Below are positions 38,710 through 48,396 of a stretch of DNA of 64,000 nucleotides, in pieces (within the stretch, counting starts at the first letter, position 1; each line of letters begins with the position of its first letter). The notes under the pieces were generated by a model. It was not told where the DNA came from and searched no databases. It saw only the letters and a list, made by a program, of their open reading frames with translations. Origin of the DNA: Blattabacterium cuenoti (lineage in GTDB: Bacteria; Bacteroidota; Bacteroidia; Flavobacteriales; Blattabacteriaceae); contig NZ_CP059207.1 in the NCBI RefSeq assembly GCF_014252035.1, forward strand, positions 124,001-188,000, given 5' to 3'. The translations under genes were made by a program, and so were the position numbers.

Positions 38710-39279
38710 ATGAAAAAAATATCTATTTTAGTTTCTGGAATGGGAACTAATATGAAACATATATTACAAGCCATAAATAATAAAGTGCTTACTAATATTA
38801 CGGTAAATTCAATTATTTCTGATAGATATTGTCCCGCTATAAAATATGCATTAAAAAATAATATGAAAGCTTTCTCTCTAGAAAAAATTAATAAAAAATT
38901 TCTTTCTTTAGAAATAAATAATTTACTAATGAAAGATCCTCCAAATTTGATAATTCTTTCTGGATTTCTTTTTATTCTTAATAAGGAATTTTGTGAAAAA
39001 TGGCACAGAAAAATTATAAATATTCACCCTTCTCTTTTACCTAAGTATGGAGGAAAAGGCATGTATGGAATGAAAGTACATGAAAAAGTTATTAATAATA
39101 AAGAAAAAATATCTGGAGCAACAGTTCATTACGTGACAAAAGATGTAGATTTAGGAAGTATAATTTTAAAAAAATCATGTTCTATCTCTTCGAAAGAGAC
39201 TCCTATCTCTTTATCAAAAAAAATATCTTTTATAGAAAAAGAAATACTAATCAAATCAATTATAAATCTTTTGAATTAA
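38710..39279 (+). CDS. purN: Phosphoribosylglycinamide formyltransferase
   Basis: Transfers a formyl group from 10-formyltetrahydrofolate to GAR. The 189-residue enzyme has the N-terminal SILVSGMGTNMKHIL, the catalytic NIHPSLLPKYGGKGMYG (Asn and His of the active site), and GATVHYVTKDVDLG (Asp). The length is normal. It sits 10 bp after purM and 25 bp before purH. No formate-dependent PurT is seen in this window. Confidence 0.94.
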   Translation: MKKISILVSGMGTNMKHILQAINNKVLTNITVNSIISDRYCPAIKYALKNNMKAFSLEKINKKFLSLEINNLLMKDPPNLIILSGFLFILNKEFCEKWHRKIINIHPSLLPKYGGKGMYGMKVHEKVINNKEKISGATVHYVTKDVDLGSIILKKSCSISSKETPISLSKKISFIEKEILIKSIINLLN

Positions 39280-39304
39280 GTAATAGTTATTTATTATATG
39301 TATT

Positions 39305-40831
39305 ATGAAAAAAGCTTTAATCAGTGTTTATAAAAAAAATGAAAAATTATTTGATTTTTCGCGTTTTTTAGAAAAAAAAGGATATGAAATTATATCTACC
39401 GACGGTACTTACAAATATTTAAAAAAAAATGGTTTATCTAATGTTATCAAAGTTTCTGATGTAACTTCATTTCCAGAAATACTAGATGGAAGACTGAAAA
39501 CTATTCATCCTAATATTTATGGAGGAATTATGGCGAATCGTTCTATTGAAAAACATATTGATTCTATTAGATCTAAAAAAATTCATCTTATAGATATAGT
39601 AGTAATTAGTTTTTATCCATTTATTGATAAAAAAAATGAATCTATTGATTTCAATTCAATAATTGAATTTATTGATATAGGTGGACCATCCGTACTTCGT
39701 GCTGCAGCTAAAAACTTTCTACACGTAACCGCTATAACAGATATTAATGACTATAGTTTAGTACAAGAAGAAATTTGTGATTATGGAACAACATCATTGA
39801 ATTTAAGAAAAAGATTAGCGGGAAAAGTATTTAATCTTACTTCCGCTTATGATTCCGCTATTTCCCAACATCTTTTAGATGATAAATTTCCAAATTACTT
39901 ACATTCATCTTATAAAAAAAAAATAAATCTCCGTTACGGAGAAAATCCTCATCAAAAAGCATCTTATTATGTAAGTAATACACATCAAGGAGCAATGCGG
40001 AATTTCAATCAATTACATGGTAAAAAACTTTCCTTTAATAATTTAAGAGATATGGACATTGCTTGGAAAGTCGTCTCTCAATTTTCTGAACCAGCTTGTT
40101 GTACTATAAAACACTCTACCCCATGTGGTGTAGCATTAGGTAAAAATATAGTTGAAGCATTCCAAAAAACTTATTATGCAGATTCCATTTCTTCTTTTGG
40201 AGGAATTATGGCAGTTAATACTAGAATTACAAAAGAATTAGCGAAAGAAATTAATCATATTTTTTTAGAAGTTATTTTAGCTCCGGGAGAATATGAAGAA
40301 GATGTATTAAGAATTCTTAAACTAAAGAAAAACATTAGAATAATTAGCATAAAAGAACCGATATCAAATCAACTAGAATATATTCAAATAGATGGTGGTA
40401 TTTTAGTACAAGAACCAGATGAAATTACGAAAAATAATGAAGATTATAAAATAGTAACCAAAAAGAAATTTTTAGATAAAGAAATTAAATCTTTATTTTT
40501 TGCTCTAAAAGTAGTACAACATGTAAAATCCAATGCTATCGTTGTAGCAAAAGGAAGACAAACTTTAGGTATTTCAGGTGGACAAACTAACAGAATATGG
40601 GCAGCACGTCAAGCTATAGATAGAGCATTAGAAAAAAGTAATGAAGATTTAGTTCTTGTATCTGATGCTTTTTTTCCTTTTCGTGATGTTGTAGATGAGG
40701 TTGCTCGTTCTGGAGTTATACGGGCAATTATTCAACCCGGAGGATCCGTACGTGATGAAGAATCAATTAAAGCTTGTAATGATTATGGAATAGCTATGGC
40801 ATTTACTGGAAAAAGACATTTTAAACATTAA
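39305..40831 (+). CDS. purH: Bifunctional AICAR formyltransferase / IMP cyclohydrolase
   Basis: Last two steps to IMP in one 508-residue protein. The N-terminal cyclohydrolase domain (about 1-190) has ISTDGTYKYL, GRLKTIHPNIYGG and IDIGGPSVLRAAAKN; the C-terminal formyltransferase has NLRYGENPHQKASYY, the active-site IKHSTPCGVALG and IQPGGSVRDEESIKACNDYG. The alignment is complete. It precedes purD by 4 bp. Confidence 0.97.
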   Translation: MKKALISVYKKNEKLFDFSRFLEKKGYEIISTDGTYKYLKKNGLSNVIKVSDVTSFPEILDGRLKTIHPNIYGGIMANRSIEKHIDSIRSKKIHLIDIVVISFYPFIDKKNESIDFNSIIEFIDIGGPSVLRAAAKNFLHVTAITDINDYSLVQEEICDYGTTSLNLRKRLAGKVFNLTSAYDSAISQHLLDDKFPNYLHSSYKKKINLRYGENPHQKASYYVSNTHQGAMRNFNQLHGKKLSFNNLRDMDIAWKVVSQFSEPACCTIKHSTPCGVALGKNIVEAFQKTYYADSISSFGGIMAVNTRITKELAKEINHIFLEVILAPGEYEEDVLRILKLKKNIRIISIKEPISNQLEYIQIDGGILVQEPDEITKNNEDYKIVTKKKFLDKEIKSLFFALKVVQHVKSNAIVVAKGRQTLGISGGQTNRIWAARQAIDRALEKSNEDLVLVSDAFFPFRDVVDEVARSGVIRAIIQPGGSVRDEESIKACNDYGIAMAFTGKRHFKH

Positions 40832-40835
40832 ATTA

Positions 40836-42077
40836 ATGAAAATTTTAATCGTTGGCAGTGGAGGACGTGAACATGCTATTGGTAAAAAATTACGAAAGGA
40901 TTATCCTCCTATAAGTCTTTATTTTTATCCTGGTAACGGAGGTACAAAACTTATAGGTGAAAATATAGACCATATTCATTCTACTTTAGAGCTAGGTTTT
41001 TTCGCTAGAAAAAATAGAATAGATCTTACAATTGTGGGATCAGAAATTTTTTTATTGGACGGAATTGTCGATATTTTTCAAAATTTTGGTTTAAAAATAT
41101 TAGGGCCTCATTATTTAGCTTCTAAACTTGAAGGAGATAGAATATTTGCAAAATCTTTTATGAAAAAATATGGGATTAGAACACCTGAATATAAAATTTT
41201 TTCTTGTTATAAAACAGCAATAGACTTTATAGAAAATAAAAAAAATATTTCTTTAGCAATAAAAACTAATGGGTTAGCTTCAGGAAAAGGTGTTTTGCTA
41301 TCTCATAATAAAAATGAAGCAAAAAAAGCGTTGAAAACTATTATGATAGAAAAAAAATTTGGAGAATCTGGAGATAAAGTCATCATAGAAGATTTTTTAA
41401 AAGGAAAAGAAGTTTCTATTATATCCATATTTAATGGAAAATATATTATACCTTTTTTATCTGCTAAAGATTATAAGAAAATTGGAGAAAATGAAATAGG
41501 AATTAATACTGGAGGGATGGGAAGTATAGTTCCTAATCCTTATATGAATCATTCTATTTGGAAAGATTTTGAAAAAAATATATTAAATCCTACTTTAGTA
41601 GGACTACTTTCAGAAAAGTTAACTTTTTTTGGATTTATATATTTTGGACTAATAATTTCTTCAGGAAAAATATATTTATTAGAATATAACACTCGCATTG
41701 GAGATCCTGAAGCTCAATCATTATTTCCATTAATGGAAAGTAATTTTCTACATATGATACATTCATCTTTCCTACAACAAAAAATATCCATTATTTGGAA
41801 AAATAATAAATGTTCTTGTTGTGTAGTTGTATCTTCTAAAGGTTATCCAGAAAAATATGAAATTGGAAAAACTATAAAAGGATTTAATTATTTAATAGAA
41901 CCATTTTATATTGCTGGCGCTGATAAAAAAGAAAAAAATTGGGTAACATCAAGTGGACGTGTTTTAAATATCGTAGGTATAGGAAATTCTATTGAAGAAG
42001 CAAGATATAAAGCTTATGAAAAAGTAAAAAAAATTCATTTCGATAATATATATTACAGAAATGATATTGGACTTTAA
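40836..42077 (+). CDS. purD: Phosphoribosylamine-glycine ligase
   Basis: Second step of the pathway, joining phosphoribosylamine to glycine. An ATP-grasp enzyme of 413 residues beginning MKILIVGSGGREHAIGKKL, with KTNGLASGKGVLL as the ATP-binding loop and TRIGDPEAQ near the C-terminal metal site. It lies 4 bp after purH and 32 bp before guaA. Nothing unusual. Confidence 0.96.
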   Translation: MKILIVGSGGREHAIGKKLRKDYPPISLYFYPGNGGTKLIGENIDHIHSTLELGFFARKNRIDLTIVGSEIFLLDGIVDIFQNFGLKILGPHYLASKLEGDRIFAKSFMKKYGIRTPEYKIFSCYKTAIDFIENKKNISLAIKTNGLASGKGVLLSHNKNEAKKALKTIMIEKKFGESGDKVIIEDFLKGKEVSIISIFNGKYIIPFLSAKDYKKIGENEIGINTGGMGSIVPNPYMNHSIWKDFEKNILNPTLVGLLSEKLTFFGFIYFGLIISSGKIYLLEYNTRIGDPEAQSLFPLMESNFLHMIHSSFLQQKISIIWKNNKCSCCVVVSSKGYPEKYEIGKTIKGFNYLIEPFYIAGADKKEKNWVTSSGRVLNIVGIGNSIEEARYKAYEKVKKIHFDNIYYRNDIGL

Positions 42078-42109
42078 AAAAGTATAAATTTTTCTAAAAA
42101 AATAGAAAA

Positions 42110-43648
42110 ATGAAAAAAAATTTTATCCTTATATTAGATTTCGGTTCTCAATATAGTTATCTCATTGCAAGAAGAATTAGAGAAATGGGTGTATATACTG
42201 ATTTTTTACAATCAAATGTAATTTCTTTATCCAAAATTTTATCAAATAAACCTAATGGCATTATTCTATCAGGAGGGCCTCTATCTGTTTATGATAACAG
42301 TGCGATGATAATCAATAAAGATATTTTTAAATTGGACATTCCTATTTTTGGAATTTGTTACGGAATGCAGTTGATTTCTCACATTTTCGGAGGAAAAGTT
42401 GAAAAATCTAAAATAAAAGAATATGGGAAATCTCATTTAATAATAGATTCTTATTCCAAGATATTTCATGGAATACAAAAAAAGTCCATTGTTTGGATGA
42501 GTCATTTTGATGAAGTCACAAAAATTCCAAAAGAATTTACAATTGTAGGACATACGGAATATTGTGCTATTGCAGCATTAGTTCATACAACTAAGGATAT
42601 TTATGCGGTTCAATTTCATCCGGAAGTAAAAAATACAGAATTTGGAAGAACTATATTGAAAAATTTTGTAGTAAGAATATGTAAATGTTCCCAAAATTGG
42701 GTACTAGATAATTTTGTAAAAAAATCAGTACATAATATAAGAAAACGTGTTTTAAAAAAACAAGTAATTCTTGGTTTATCAGGAGGTTTAGATTCTTTTG
42801 TTACAGCCATTATTATCCATAAAGCTATTGGAAAATCTCTGAATTGTTTATTTATAGATACTGGACTTTTTCTAAATAAAGAAAAAGATAGAATATTTTC
42901 TTTATGCAAAGAAAGCAATTTACCGATTAAAATAATAGATGCAAGAGATAGATTTTTATCCAAACTAACTGGAATTTCTGATCCCGAGAAAAAGAGAAAA
43001 ATTATTGGTAAAGAATTTATTTCCATTTTTCAAGAAGAATCTGAAAAAATAATGGATGCTGAATTTTTAGCACAGGGGACTATCTATTCTGATATTATTG
43101 AGTCTTCTTCAAAAAATGGTTTTTCTTCTATAAAATCTCACCATAATGTAGGTGGATTACCAAATAAATTAATGAAACTAAAATTAATTGAACCACTAAA
43201 AAAATTATTTAAAGATGAAGTAAAAAAAATAGGAGTACAATTAGGTCTTCCAAATGAAATATTAAAAAGACATCCATTTCCTGGTCCTGGATTAGGTATT
43301 AGAATAATTGGAAAAATAAATAAGAAAAAAATTTTGATTCTTAAAAAAGCAGAAGATATTCTTATGCAAGAACTCATAAAAAATAATTTATATAATTCCG
43401 TTAGTCAAGCCTTCATAGTGTTATTACCGATTAAATCAGTAGGAATAATGGGAGATAAAAGGACATATGAATATTCAGCAGTATTACGTGTCACTCATAC
43501 AGAAGATTTTATGACTGCTACAGTTTCACATTTATCTTATAATTTTTTAGAAAAAATTTCAAATAGAATAATCAATGAAGTGGACGGAATTAATCGTATG
43601 TTATATGATATTACTTCTAAACCTCCATCTACTATTGAATGGGAGTAG
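42110..43648 (+). CDS. guaA: GMP synthase (glutamine-hydrolysing)
   Basis: Aminates XMP to GMP. N-terminal glutaminase with C83 in FGICYGMQLI and the triad histidine in YAVQFHPEV; then the ATP pyrophosphatase P-loop GLSGGLDSF (usual form SGGVDS) at about 222-230, and the C-terminal dimerisation domain ending KPPSTIEWE, the conserved C-terminus. 512 residues. It closes the purine run. guaB, needed to make XMP, is not in the window. Confidence 0.97.
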   Translation: MKKNFILILDFGSQYSYLIARRIREMGVYTDFLQSNVISLSKILSNKPNGIILSGGPLSVYDNSAMIINKDIFKLDIPIFGICYGMQLISHIFGGKVEKSKIKEYGKSHLIIDSYSKIFHGIQKKSIVWMSHFDEVTKIPKEFTIVGHTEYCAIAALVHTTKDIYAVQFHPEVKNTEFGRTILKNFVVRICKCSQNWVLDNFVKKSVHNIRKRVLKKQVILGLSGGLDSFVTAIIIHKAIGKSLNCLFIDTGLFLNKEKDRIFSLCKESNLPIKIIDARDRFLSKLTGISDPEKKRKIIGKEFISIFQEESEKIMDAEFLAQGTIYSDIIESSSKNGFSSIKSHHNVGGLPNKLMKLKLIEPLKKLFKDEVKKIGVQLGLPNEILKRHPFPGPGLGIRIIGKINKKKILILKKAEDILMQELIKNNLYNSVSQAFIVLLPIKSVGIMGDKRTYEYSAVLRVTHTEDFMTATVSHLSYNFLEKISNRIINEVDGINRMLYDITSKPPSTIEWE

Positions 43649-43678
43649 TAATAATAAATAGTTATTTATAATACATAA

Positions 43679-43704
43679 ATGATGAATATTTCAATTTACA
43701 TCAT
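43679..43704. terminator. Weak hairpin between convergent guaA and accD
   Basis: ATGATG (43679-43684) and CATCAT (43699-43704) form a 6 bp stem around a 14-base A/T-rich loop, near both gene ends. The stem is short and has no clear T run, and the distal arm lies in the accD stop region, so this is only a possible bidirectional terminator. Confidence 0.2.
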
Positions 43705-44535
43705 CATAGATATTAAATTATAAATATTTTTTTTCAATTCTTTTCTATGACAAATTAAATCTATAAATCCATGATCCATAAGGAATTCTGATGTTTGAAA
43801 CCCTTCTGGTAAATCTTTTCCAATTGTTTCCTTAATAACTCTAGGACCTGCAAACCCTATTAAAGCACCAGGTTCTGCTATGTTAATATCTCCAAGTAAA
43901 GCATAAGAAGCTGTTACTCCTCCTGTAGTAGGATCTGTAAGAACAGATATATAAGGAACATGCGAATCACGCAATTGTGTTAATCTAGCTATTGTTTTTG
44001 CCATTTGCATTAATGAAAAAGAAGATTCCATAATTCTAGCTCCACCAGATTTAGATATCAGAATATATGGCATTGTTTGATCCATACAATATTTTATTGC
44101 TCTAGAAATTTTTTCACCTACAACAGAGCCCATAGATCCTCCTATAAATGAAAAATCCATACAAGATATTACCGTATTTTTTCCTTTTATTTTTCCTACA
44201 CCTGTTCTTATAGCATCATATAAATTTGTTTTTTTAATTGTTTCTTTAACTCTATCTGTATATTTTTTACAATCTTTCCACTGTATAGGATCCTTACTCA
44301 TCATTTTTATATTCATTTCTGAAAATTCACCATTATCGAAAAGTATTTCGAAATATTCTTTACTGTGAATTCTGACATGATATCCATCTTCTGGGCTAAC
44401 ATAAGCATTTTTCTTTAATTCTTCTGTATCTATAATTTTACCATTAGGTGTTCTATACCAAAGTCCTTTTGGTAAATATTTTCTATCGTCTATAGACGTT
44501 AAAATATTCTTTTTTTTTCTTAAAAACCAATCCAT
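43696..44535 (-). CDS. accD: Acetyl-CoA carboxylase carboxyltransferase beta subunit
   Basis: Transfers carboxyl from carboxybiotin to acetyl-CoA with AccA. The 279-residue crotonase-fold protein has [55 protein letters not shown] and [20 protein letters not shown]. The N-terminal zinc ribbon of E. coli AccD is replaced: where two CxxC pairs are expected, this protein reads [10 protein letters not shown] and [11 protein letters not shown], with no cysteines. The gene faces guaA and lies 10 bp downstream of fbaA. Confidence 0.95.
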   Translation of the reverse strand: MDWFLRKKKNILTSIDDRKYLPKGLWYRTPNGKIIDTEELKKNAYVSPEDGYHVRIHSKEYFEILFDNGEFSEMNIKMMSKDPIQWKDCKKYTDRVKETIKKTNLYDAIRTGVGKIKGKNTVISCMDFSFIGGSMGSVVGEKISRAIKYCMDQTMPYILISKSGGARIMESSFSLMQMAKTIARLTQLRDSHVPYISVLTDPTTGGVTASYALLGDINIAEPGALIGFAGPRVIKETIGKDLPEGFQTSEFLMDHGFIDLICHRKELKKNIYNLISMMM

Positions 44536-44545
44536 GGTTTATTTT

Positions 44546-45616
44546 TTACAAAGTATTAATATTATTCATATATTCAAAATATTTTTTAAGAAGAATTTTA
44601 AATGATTTTTCTCCTTCTCTTAACCAAATTCTTGGATCATAATATTTTTTATTAGGGATATTTTCTCCCTCCGGATTCCCTATTTGTTTTTTGATATATT
44701 CTTCATATGTTTTCATATAATTTCTGACTCCACAAGTAAAAGCATATTGTAAATCAGTATCTACATTCATTTTTACCACTCCGTAACTAATTGATTTTTG
44801 TATTTCACTTTTTGATGAACCGGATCCTCCGTGAAAAACGAAAGAAACTGGTTTATTTTTTTTAGTATGAAATTTTTTATGTATATAATTTTGTGTTTTT
44901 TTTAATATATCTGGACGAAGATTCACATTACCAGGTTGATAAACTCCATGTACATTTCCAAAGGAAGCTGCTATAATAAAATTATTACTGATTTTTATCA
45001 GTTTATCATAAGCATATGCTACTTCTTCCGGTTGAGTATAAAGTTTTTTATTTTCTATGTCAGAATTATCGATACCATCTTCTTCACCTCCTGTAACCCC
45101 TAATTCTACTTCAATCGTCATTTGATATTTATTCATTCTTTCAAAATATTTTTCGCAAATACTGATATTATCTTCTAATGGTAACTGAGATAAATCTAAC
45201 ATATGAGAACTAAATAATGTTTTTCCAAAGCGATGATAATGTTCTTCATTAGCTTGTATTAATCCATCAATCCATGGTAAAAATGGTTTAGAACAATGAT
45301 CGGTATGGAGAATAACTGTTGCATTATATACTGAAGCTAATTCATGAACATGCATAGCAGATGTTATGGATCCTTTAATTGCAGCTTGTTGTTGATAATT
45401 ACTTAACCCTTTTCCTGCATTGAAAATAGCTCCTCCATTGGATAATTGAATAATAACAGGGGAGTTTACCTCTGCAGCAGTTTCCATAACAACATTTATT
45501 GTATTAGATCCAATTACATTGATAGCAGGTATAGCAAAAATATTTTCTTTAGCATATTCAAATATTTCTTCAACAATATTTCCAGTAGCTACTCCAGTGG
45601 GAAATTTTTTAGACAT
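44546..45616 (-). CDS. fbaA: Fructose-bisphosphate aldolase, class II
   Basis: Zinc-dependent aldolase interconverting fructose 1,6-bisphosphate and two triose phosphates. Zinc ligands lie in VILHTDHCSKPF and in FVFHGGSGSSKSEI, with the acidic EVELGVTGGEEDG between them, and NVDTDLQYAFT near the end. 356 residues, the E. coli FbaA type. With fbp and the glycerol genes it supports gluconeogenesis from glycerol. It is upstream of accD on the minus strand and divergent from the helicase gene across 173 bp, which is A/T-rich and holds no evident RNA gene. Confidence 0.96.
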   Translation of the reverse strand: MSKKFPTGVATGNIVEEIFEYAKENIFAIPAINVIGSNTINVVMETAAEVNSPVIIQLSNGGAIFNAGKGLSNYQQQAAIKGSITSAMHVHELASVYNATVILHTDHCSKPFLPWIDGLIQANEEHYHRFGKTLFSSHMLDLSQLPLEDNISICEKYFERMNKYQMTIEVELGVTGGEEDGIDNSDIENKKLYTQPEEVAYAYDKLIKISNNFIIAASFGNVHGVYQPGNVNLRPDILKKTQNYIHKKFHTKKNKPVSFVFHGGSGSSKSEIQKSISYGVVKMNVDTDLQYAFTCGVRNYMKTYEEYIKKQIGNPEGENIPNKKYYDPRIWLREGEKSFKILLKKYFEYMNNINTL

Positions 45617-45789
45617 GTTTATTTTTTTTTCTTAATAAGGATGAACAAATGTAAAAAAAAGTATTCTTCCATTTTATAAAAAAAATCAAAATGCTATATA
45701 TAATATATTTTTGTTTGCATTTTTATATTATGTTATGTATTCCAAAAATATGAATAAATTTTTATTTGAAATTTAAATTTTAAAATTAC

Positions 45790-48393
45790 ATGTTATTTCC
45801 AGCTACATTAAAAATATATAATGCTTCAGCAGGATCAGGAAAAACTTTTTTCTTAGTAAAGAACTATCTTCACATTTTATTCAAAAGTCCTAATGCTGAT
45901 GAATTCAAAAGTATTTTGGCTTTAACTTTTACAAATAAAGCATCTGAAGAAATGAAAAATAGGATACTTGAGTGTATTAAAGAATTTTCCAAAAAAAATG
46001 TGAATAAAAAATATTATTATTTATTGAATTATCTGCTAAAAGATTTACAATTAACTCATTATCAATTACGTCATCGTTCTAAAAAAATATTGGATGAAAT
46101 TTTAAAAGATTTTTCTTCTTTTACCATAAGTACAATAGATAAATTTACTTATAACATTATACGATCTTTTTTTTCTTCAGAAAAAAAATTAGAGATGGAT
46201 ACTAACAATTTTCTATATGAAATCGTAAGAAATATATTATATAAATTCAAATTTTCAGAGAAATGGTACACTATTTTAGTTGAATTATCTTTAGATAAAT
46301 TAAAAGAAGGGGAAAACTGGGAAGTAAGTAAATATTTATATAATTTAACTAAAATTATGATAGATGAGAATAGTTTTTTTCCTTTAAAAAAAATTAAAAA
46401 TTATTCTTCATATGATCTAATGAAATTAAAAAACACTATGGTCAAAAGAACCATAAAATTTGAAAAAAAATGTAAAGAACAAGGAGAAATATTTTTTGAC
46501 ATATTAAAAAAGAATTCTATTAAAAAAGAATCATTTATTCACTTAGATTTACCCAGATTTTTTCAAAAAATGAAAACAGGAAACATATTTTTTCATCCTT
46601 TGAATAAACGTCTTGAAAAATATATGCGATCTAATATTTTTTTATCCAAAAATATCAGAAAAAAAAAAAATAATAATCAAATAGAATTGATAGAGATTAA
46701 TAAAAAAAAAATATTATCCTTATATCATAAAACTATTAATATATACGAAAATAATATATCTTCTTATCTTATAGATAAAATTTTATTGAAAGATATTAGT
46801 ATTTTTTCGATAATACATGAAATAGAAAAAGAATTCTATCTTTTAAAAGATGAGAAAAATATCATATTAAACGCAGAATTGAATAAAATTCTTCATGAAA
46901 AAATTATTCAAGGTTTATTTCCTAGAATATATGAAATGATGGGAATGAAGTATAAATATTATTTCATAGATGAATTTCAAGATACTTCTTTTTTACAATG
47001 GCAAAACATAAAGTTTTTAGTAGAAAATGCATTATCAGAAAATGGATCAGCTATGATAGTAGGAGATCCTAAACAATCTATATACAGATGGAGAGGAGGA
47101 GATGTTAATCAATTTATTAATTTATTCAATTATAAATCAAAAATTTATCATATAATATCTCAAACTATAGATATCAACTATAGAAGTTTTGAAAAAATTG
47201 TAATATTTAATAATTCATTCTATAAATATGTATCAAAATTTTTTGATTCTTTTATGTATAGGAATATATATAAAAAATCGGAACAGAAAATATATAAAAA
47301 ACATGGTGGATATGTAGAACTCAATTTATTTAGCAAGAAAAAAATTTCTGATTATAAAGAACATGTTTATTTCGAATTAAAAAAAAGAATCAATAAATTC
47401 ATACATCTAAATTATTTATTATCTGATATAGCTATTTTAGTTAGGAATAATGATGAAGGAAATTTTTTATCAGAAAAACTTATTAAAGATAAATTTTTTG
47501 TAAATACTTCTGTTTCTCTTTTAATAAAAAATTACGCGGAAATACAAATAATTATAAATTTTTTTTATATCATTTCTTATCCTTTTCATTATAATAAAAG
47601 AATTTTATTCATATCTATTTTGTTAAGTAATGAATTTTTCATTAAGGAAATAAATCACGATTTTATCATGAAAATTGTATTCCTACCATTAGACATTTTT
47701 TTTGAAGAAATTTTCCGACTTTTGAAAAATTCAAAGGAATTATTTTCAATAAAAAATATATTGAACCATAATAAATCCATATATGATCTTTCGGAAAATA
47801 TTATTGAAATATTTCAATTATTAAATAGTAAAAATAACGTTTCATCTATTTACTCTTTTTTGGATTTTGTCTATAGATTTATGAAAAAAAAGGGGAATTC
47901 TATTATAGATTTTTTAGATTATTGGGAATTAAAAAAAGATAAAGAAAGTATTATAGTGTCTGATAATACAAATGCTATTCATGTAATAACTATTCATAAA
48001 TCTAAAGGTTTACAATTTCCTATTGTATTTATTCCTTTTGCAGATTGGAATATACATTCCAATAATAAAGAAGGAGAATGGATTAAAGTAAATCCACATT
48101 TATATCATGGTATCAGTTATTTTTATTTAAAAATAAAACCATATTATAAATCTATAAAGAATAGTAAAATTCATCATTTTTATGAAAAATATATTTCTGA
48201 TATAATATTTGATAATATTAATTTATTGTATGTATCTACTACTCGTTCTATGGAAAAATTAGTTTTATTTTCTGATATTGACAATACTAAATCTGTTTCT
48301 TCTTACATTAAGGGATTCCTTCATGAAAAAGAAATATGGAATGAAAAAAAACAAAAATATTCTTTCGGAAAAGAAGAAAAAAAAATTTTATAA
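45790..48393 (+). CDS. UvrD/AddA-like helicase, C-terminally shortened
   Basis: A superfamily 1 helicase of the RecB/AddA group used in double-strand break repair. Walker A is NASAGSGKTFF at about 12-22, then ALTFTNKASEEMKNR (motif Ia), FIDEFQDTSFLQW (Walker B), VGDPKQSIYRWRGG, the TIHKSKGLQFPIVFIP block, and a motif VI like LLYVSTTRSMEKLVLF near residue 820. It then stops after about 40 residues, where flavobacterial relatives have a further PD-(D/E)XK nuclease domain; lipA begins 4 bp past its stop. The gene also holds A runs of 12 (46659-46670) and 10 (46702-46711), both in frame. No AddB partner is seen here. Confidence 0.82.
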   Translation: MLFPATLKIYNASAGSGKTFFLVKNYLHILFKSPNADEFKSILALTFTNKASEEMKNRILECIKEFSKKNVNKKYYYLLNYLLKDLQLTHYQLRHRSKKILDEILKDFSSFTISTIDKFTYNIIRSFFSSEKKLEMDTNNFLYEIVRNILYKFKFSEKWYTILVELSLDKLKEGENWEVSKYLYNLTKIMIDENSFFPLKKIKNYSSYDLMKLKNTMVKRTIKFEKKCKEQGEIFFDILKKNSIKKESFIHLDLPRFFQKMKTGNIFFHPLNKRLEKYMRSNIFLSKNIRKKKNNNQIELIEINKKKILSLYHKTINIYENNISSYLIDKILLKDISIFSIIHEIEKEFYLLKDEKNIILNAELNKILHEKIIQGLFPRIYEMMGMKYKYYFIDEFQDTSFLQWQNIKFLVENALSENGSAMIVGDPKQSIYRWRGGDVNQFINLFNYKSKIYHIISQTIDINYRSFEKIVIFNNSFYKYVSKFFDSFMYRNIYKKSEQKIYKKHGGYVELNLFSKKKISDYKEHVYFELKKRINKFIHLNYLLSDIAILVRNNDEGNFLSEKLIKDKFFVNTSVSLLIKNYAEIQIIINFFYIISYPFHYNKRILFISILLSNEFFIKEINHDFIMKIVFLPLDIFFEEIFRLLKNSKELFSIKNILNHNKSIYDLSENIIEIFQLLNSKNNVSSIYSFLDFVYRFMKKKGNSIIDFLDYWELKKDKESIIVSDNTNAIHVITIHKSKGLQFPIVFIPFADWNIHSNNKEGEWIKVNPHLYHGISYFYLKIKPYYKSIKNSKIHHFYEKYISDIIFDNINLLYVSTTRSMEKLVLFSDIDNTKSVSSYIKGFLHEKEIWNEKKQKYSFGKEEKKIL

Positions 48394-48396
48394 ATT

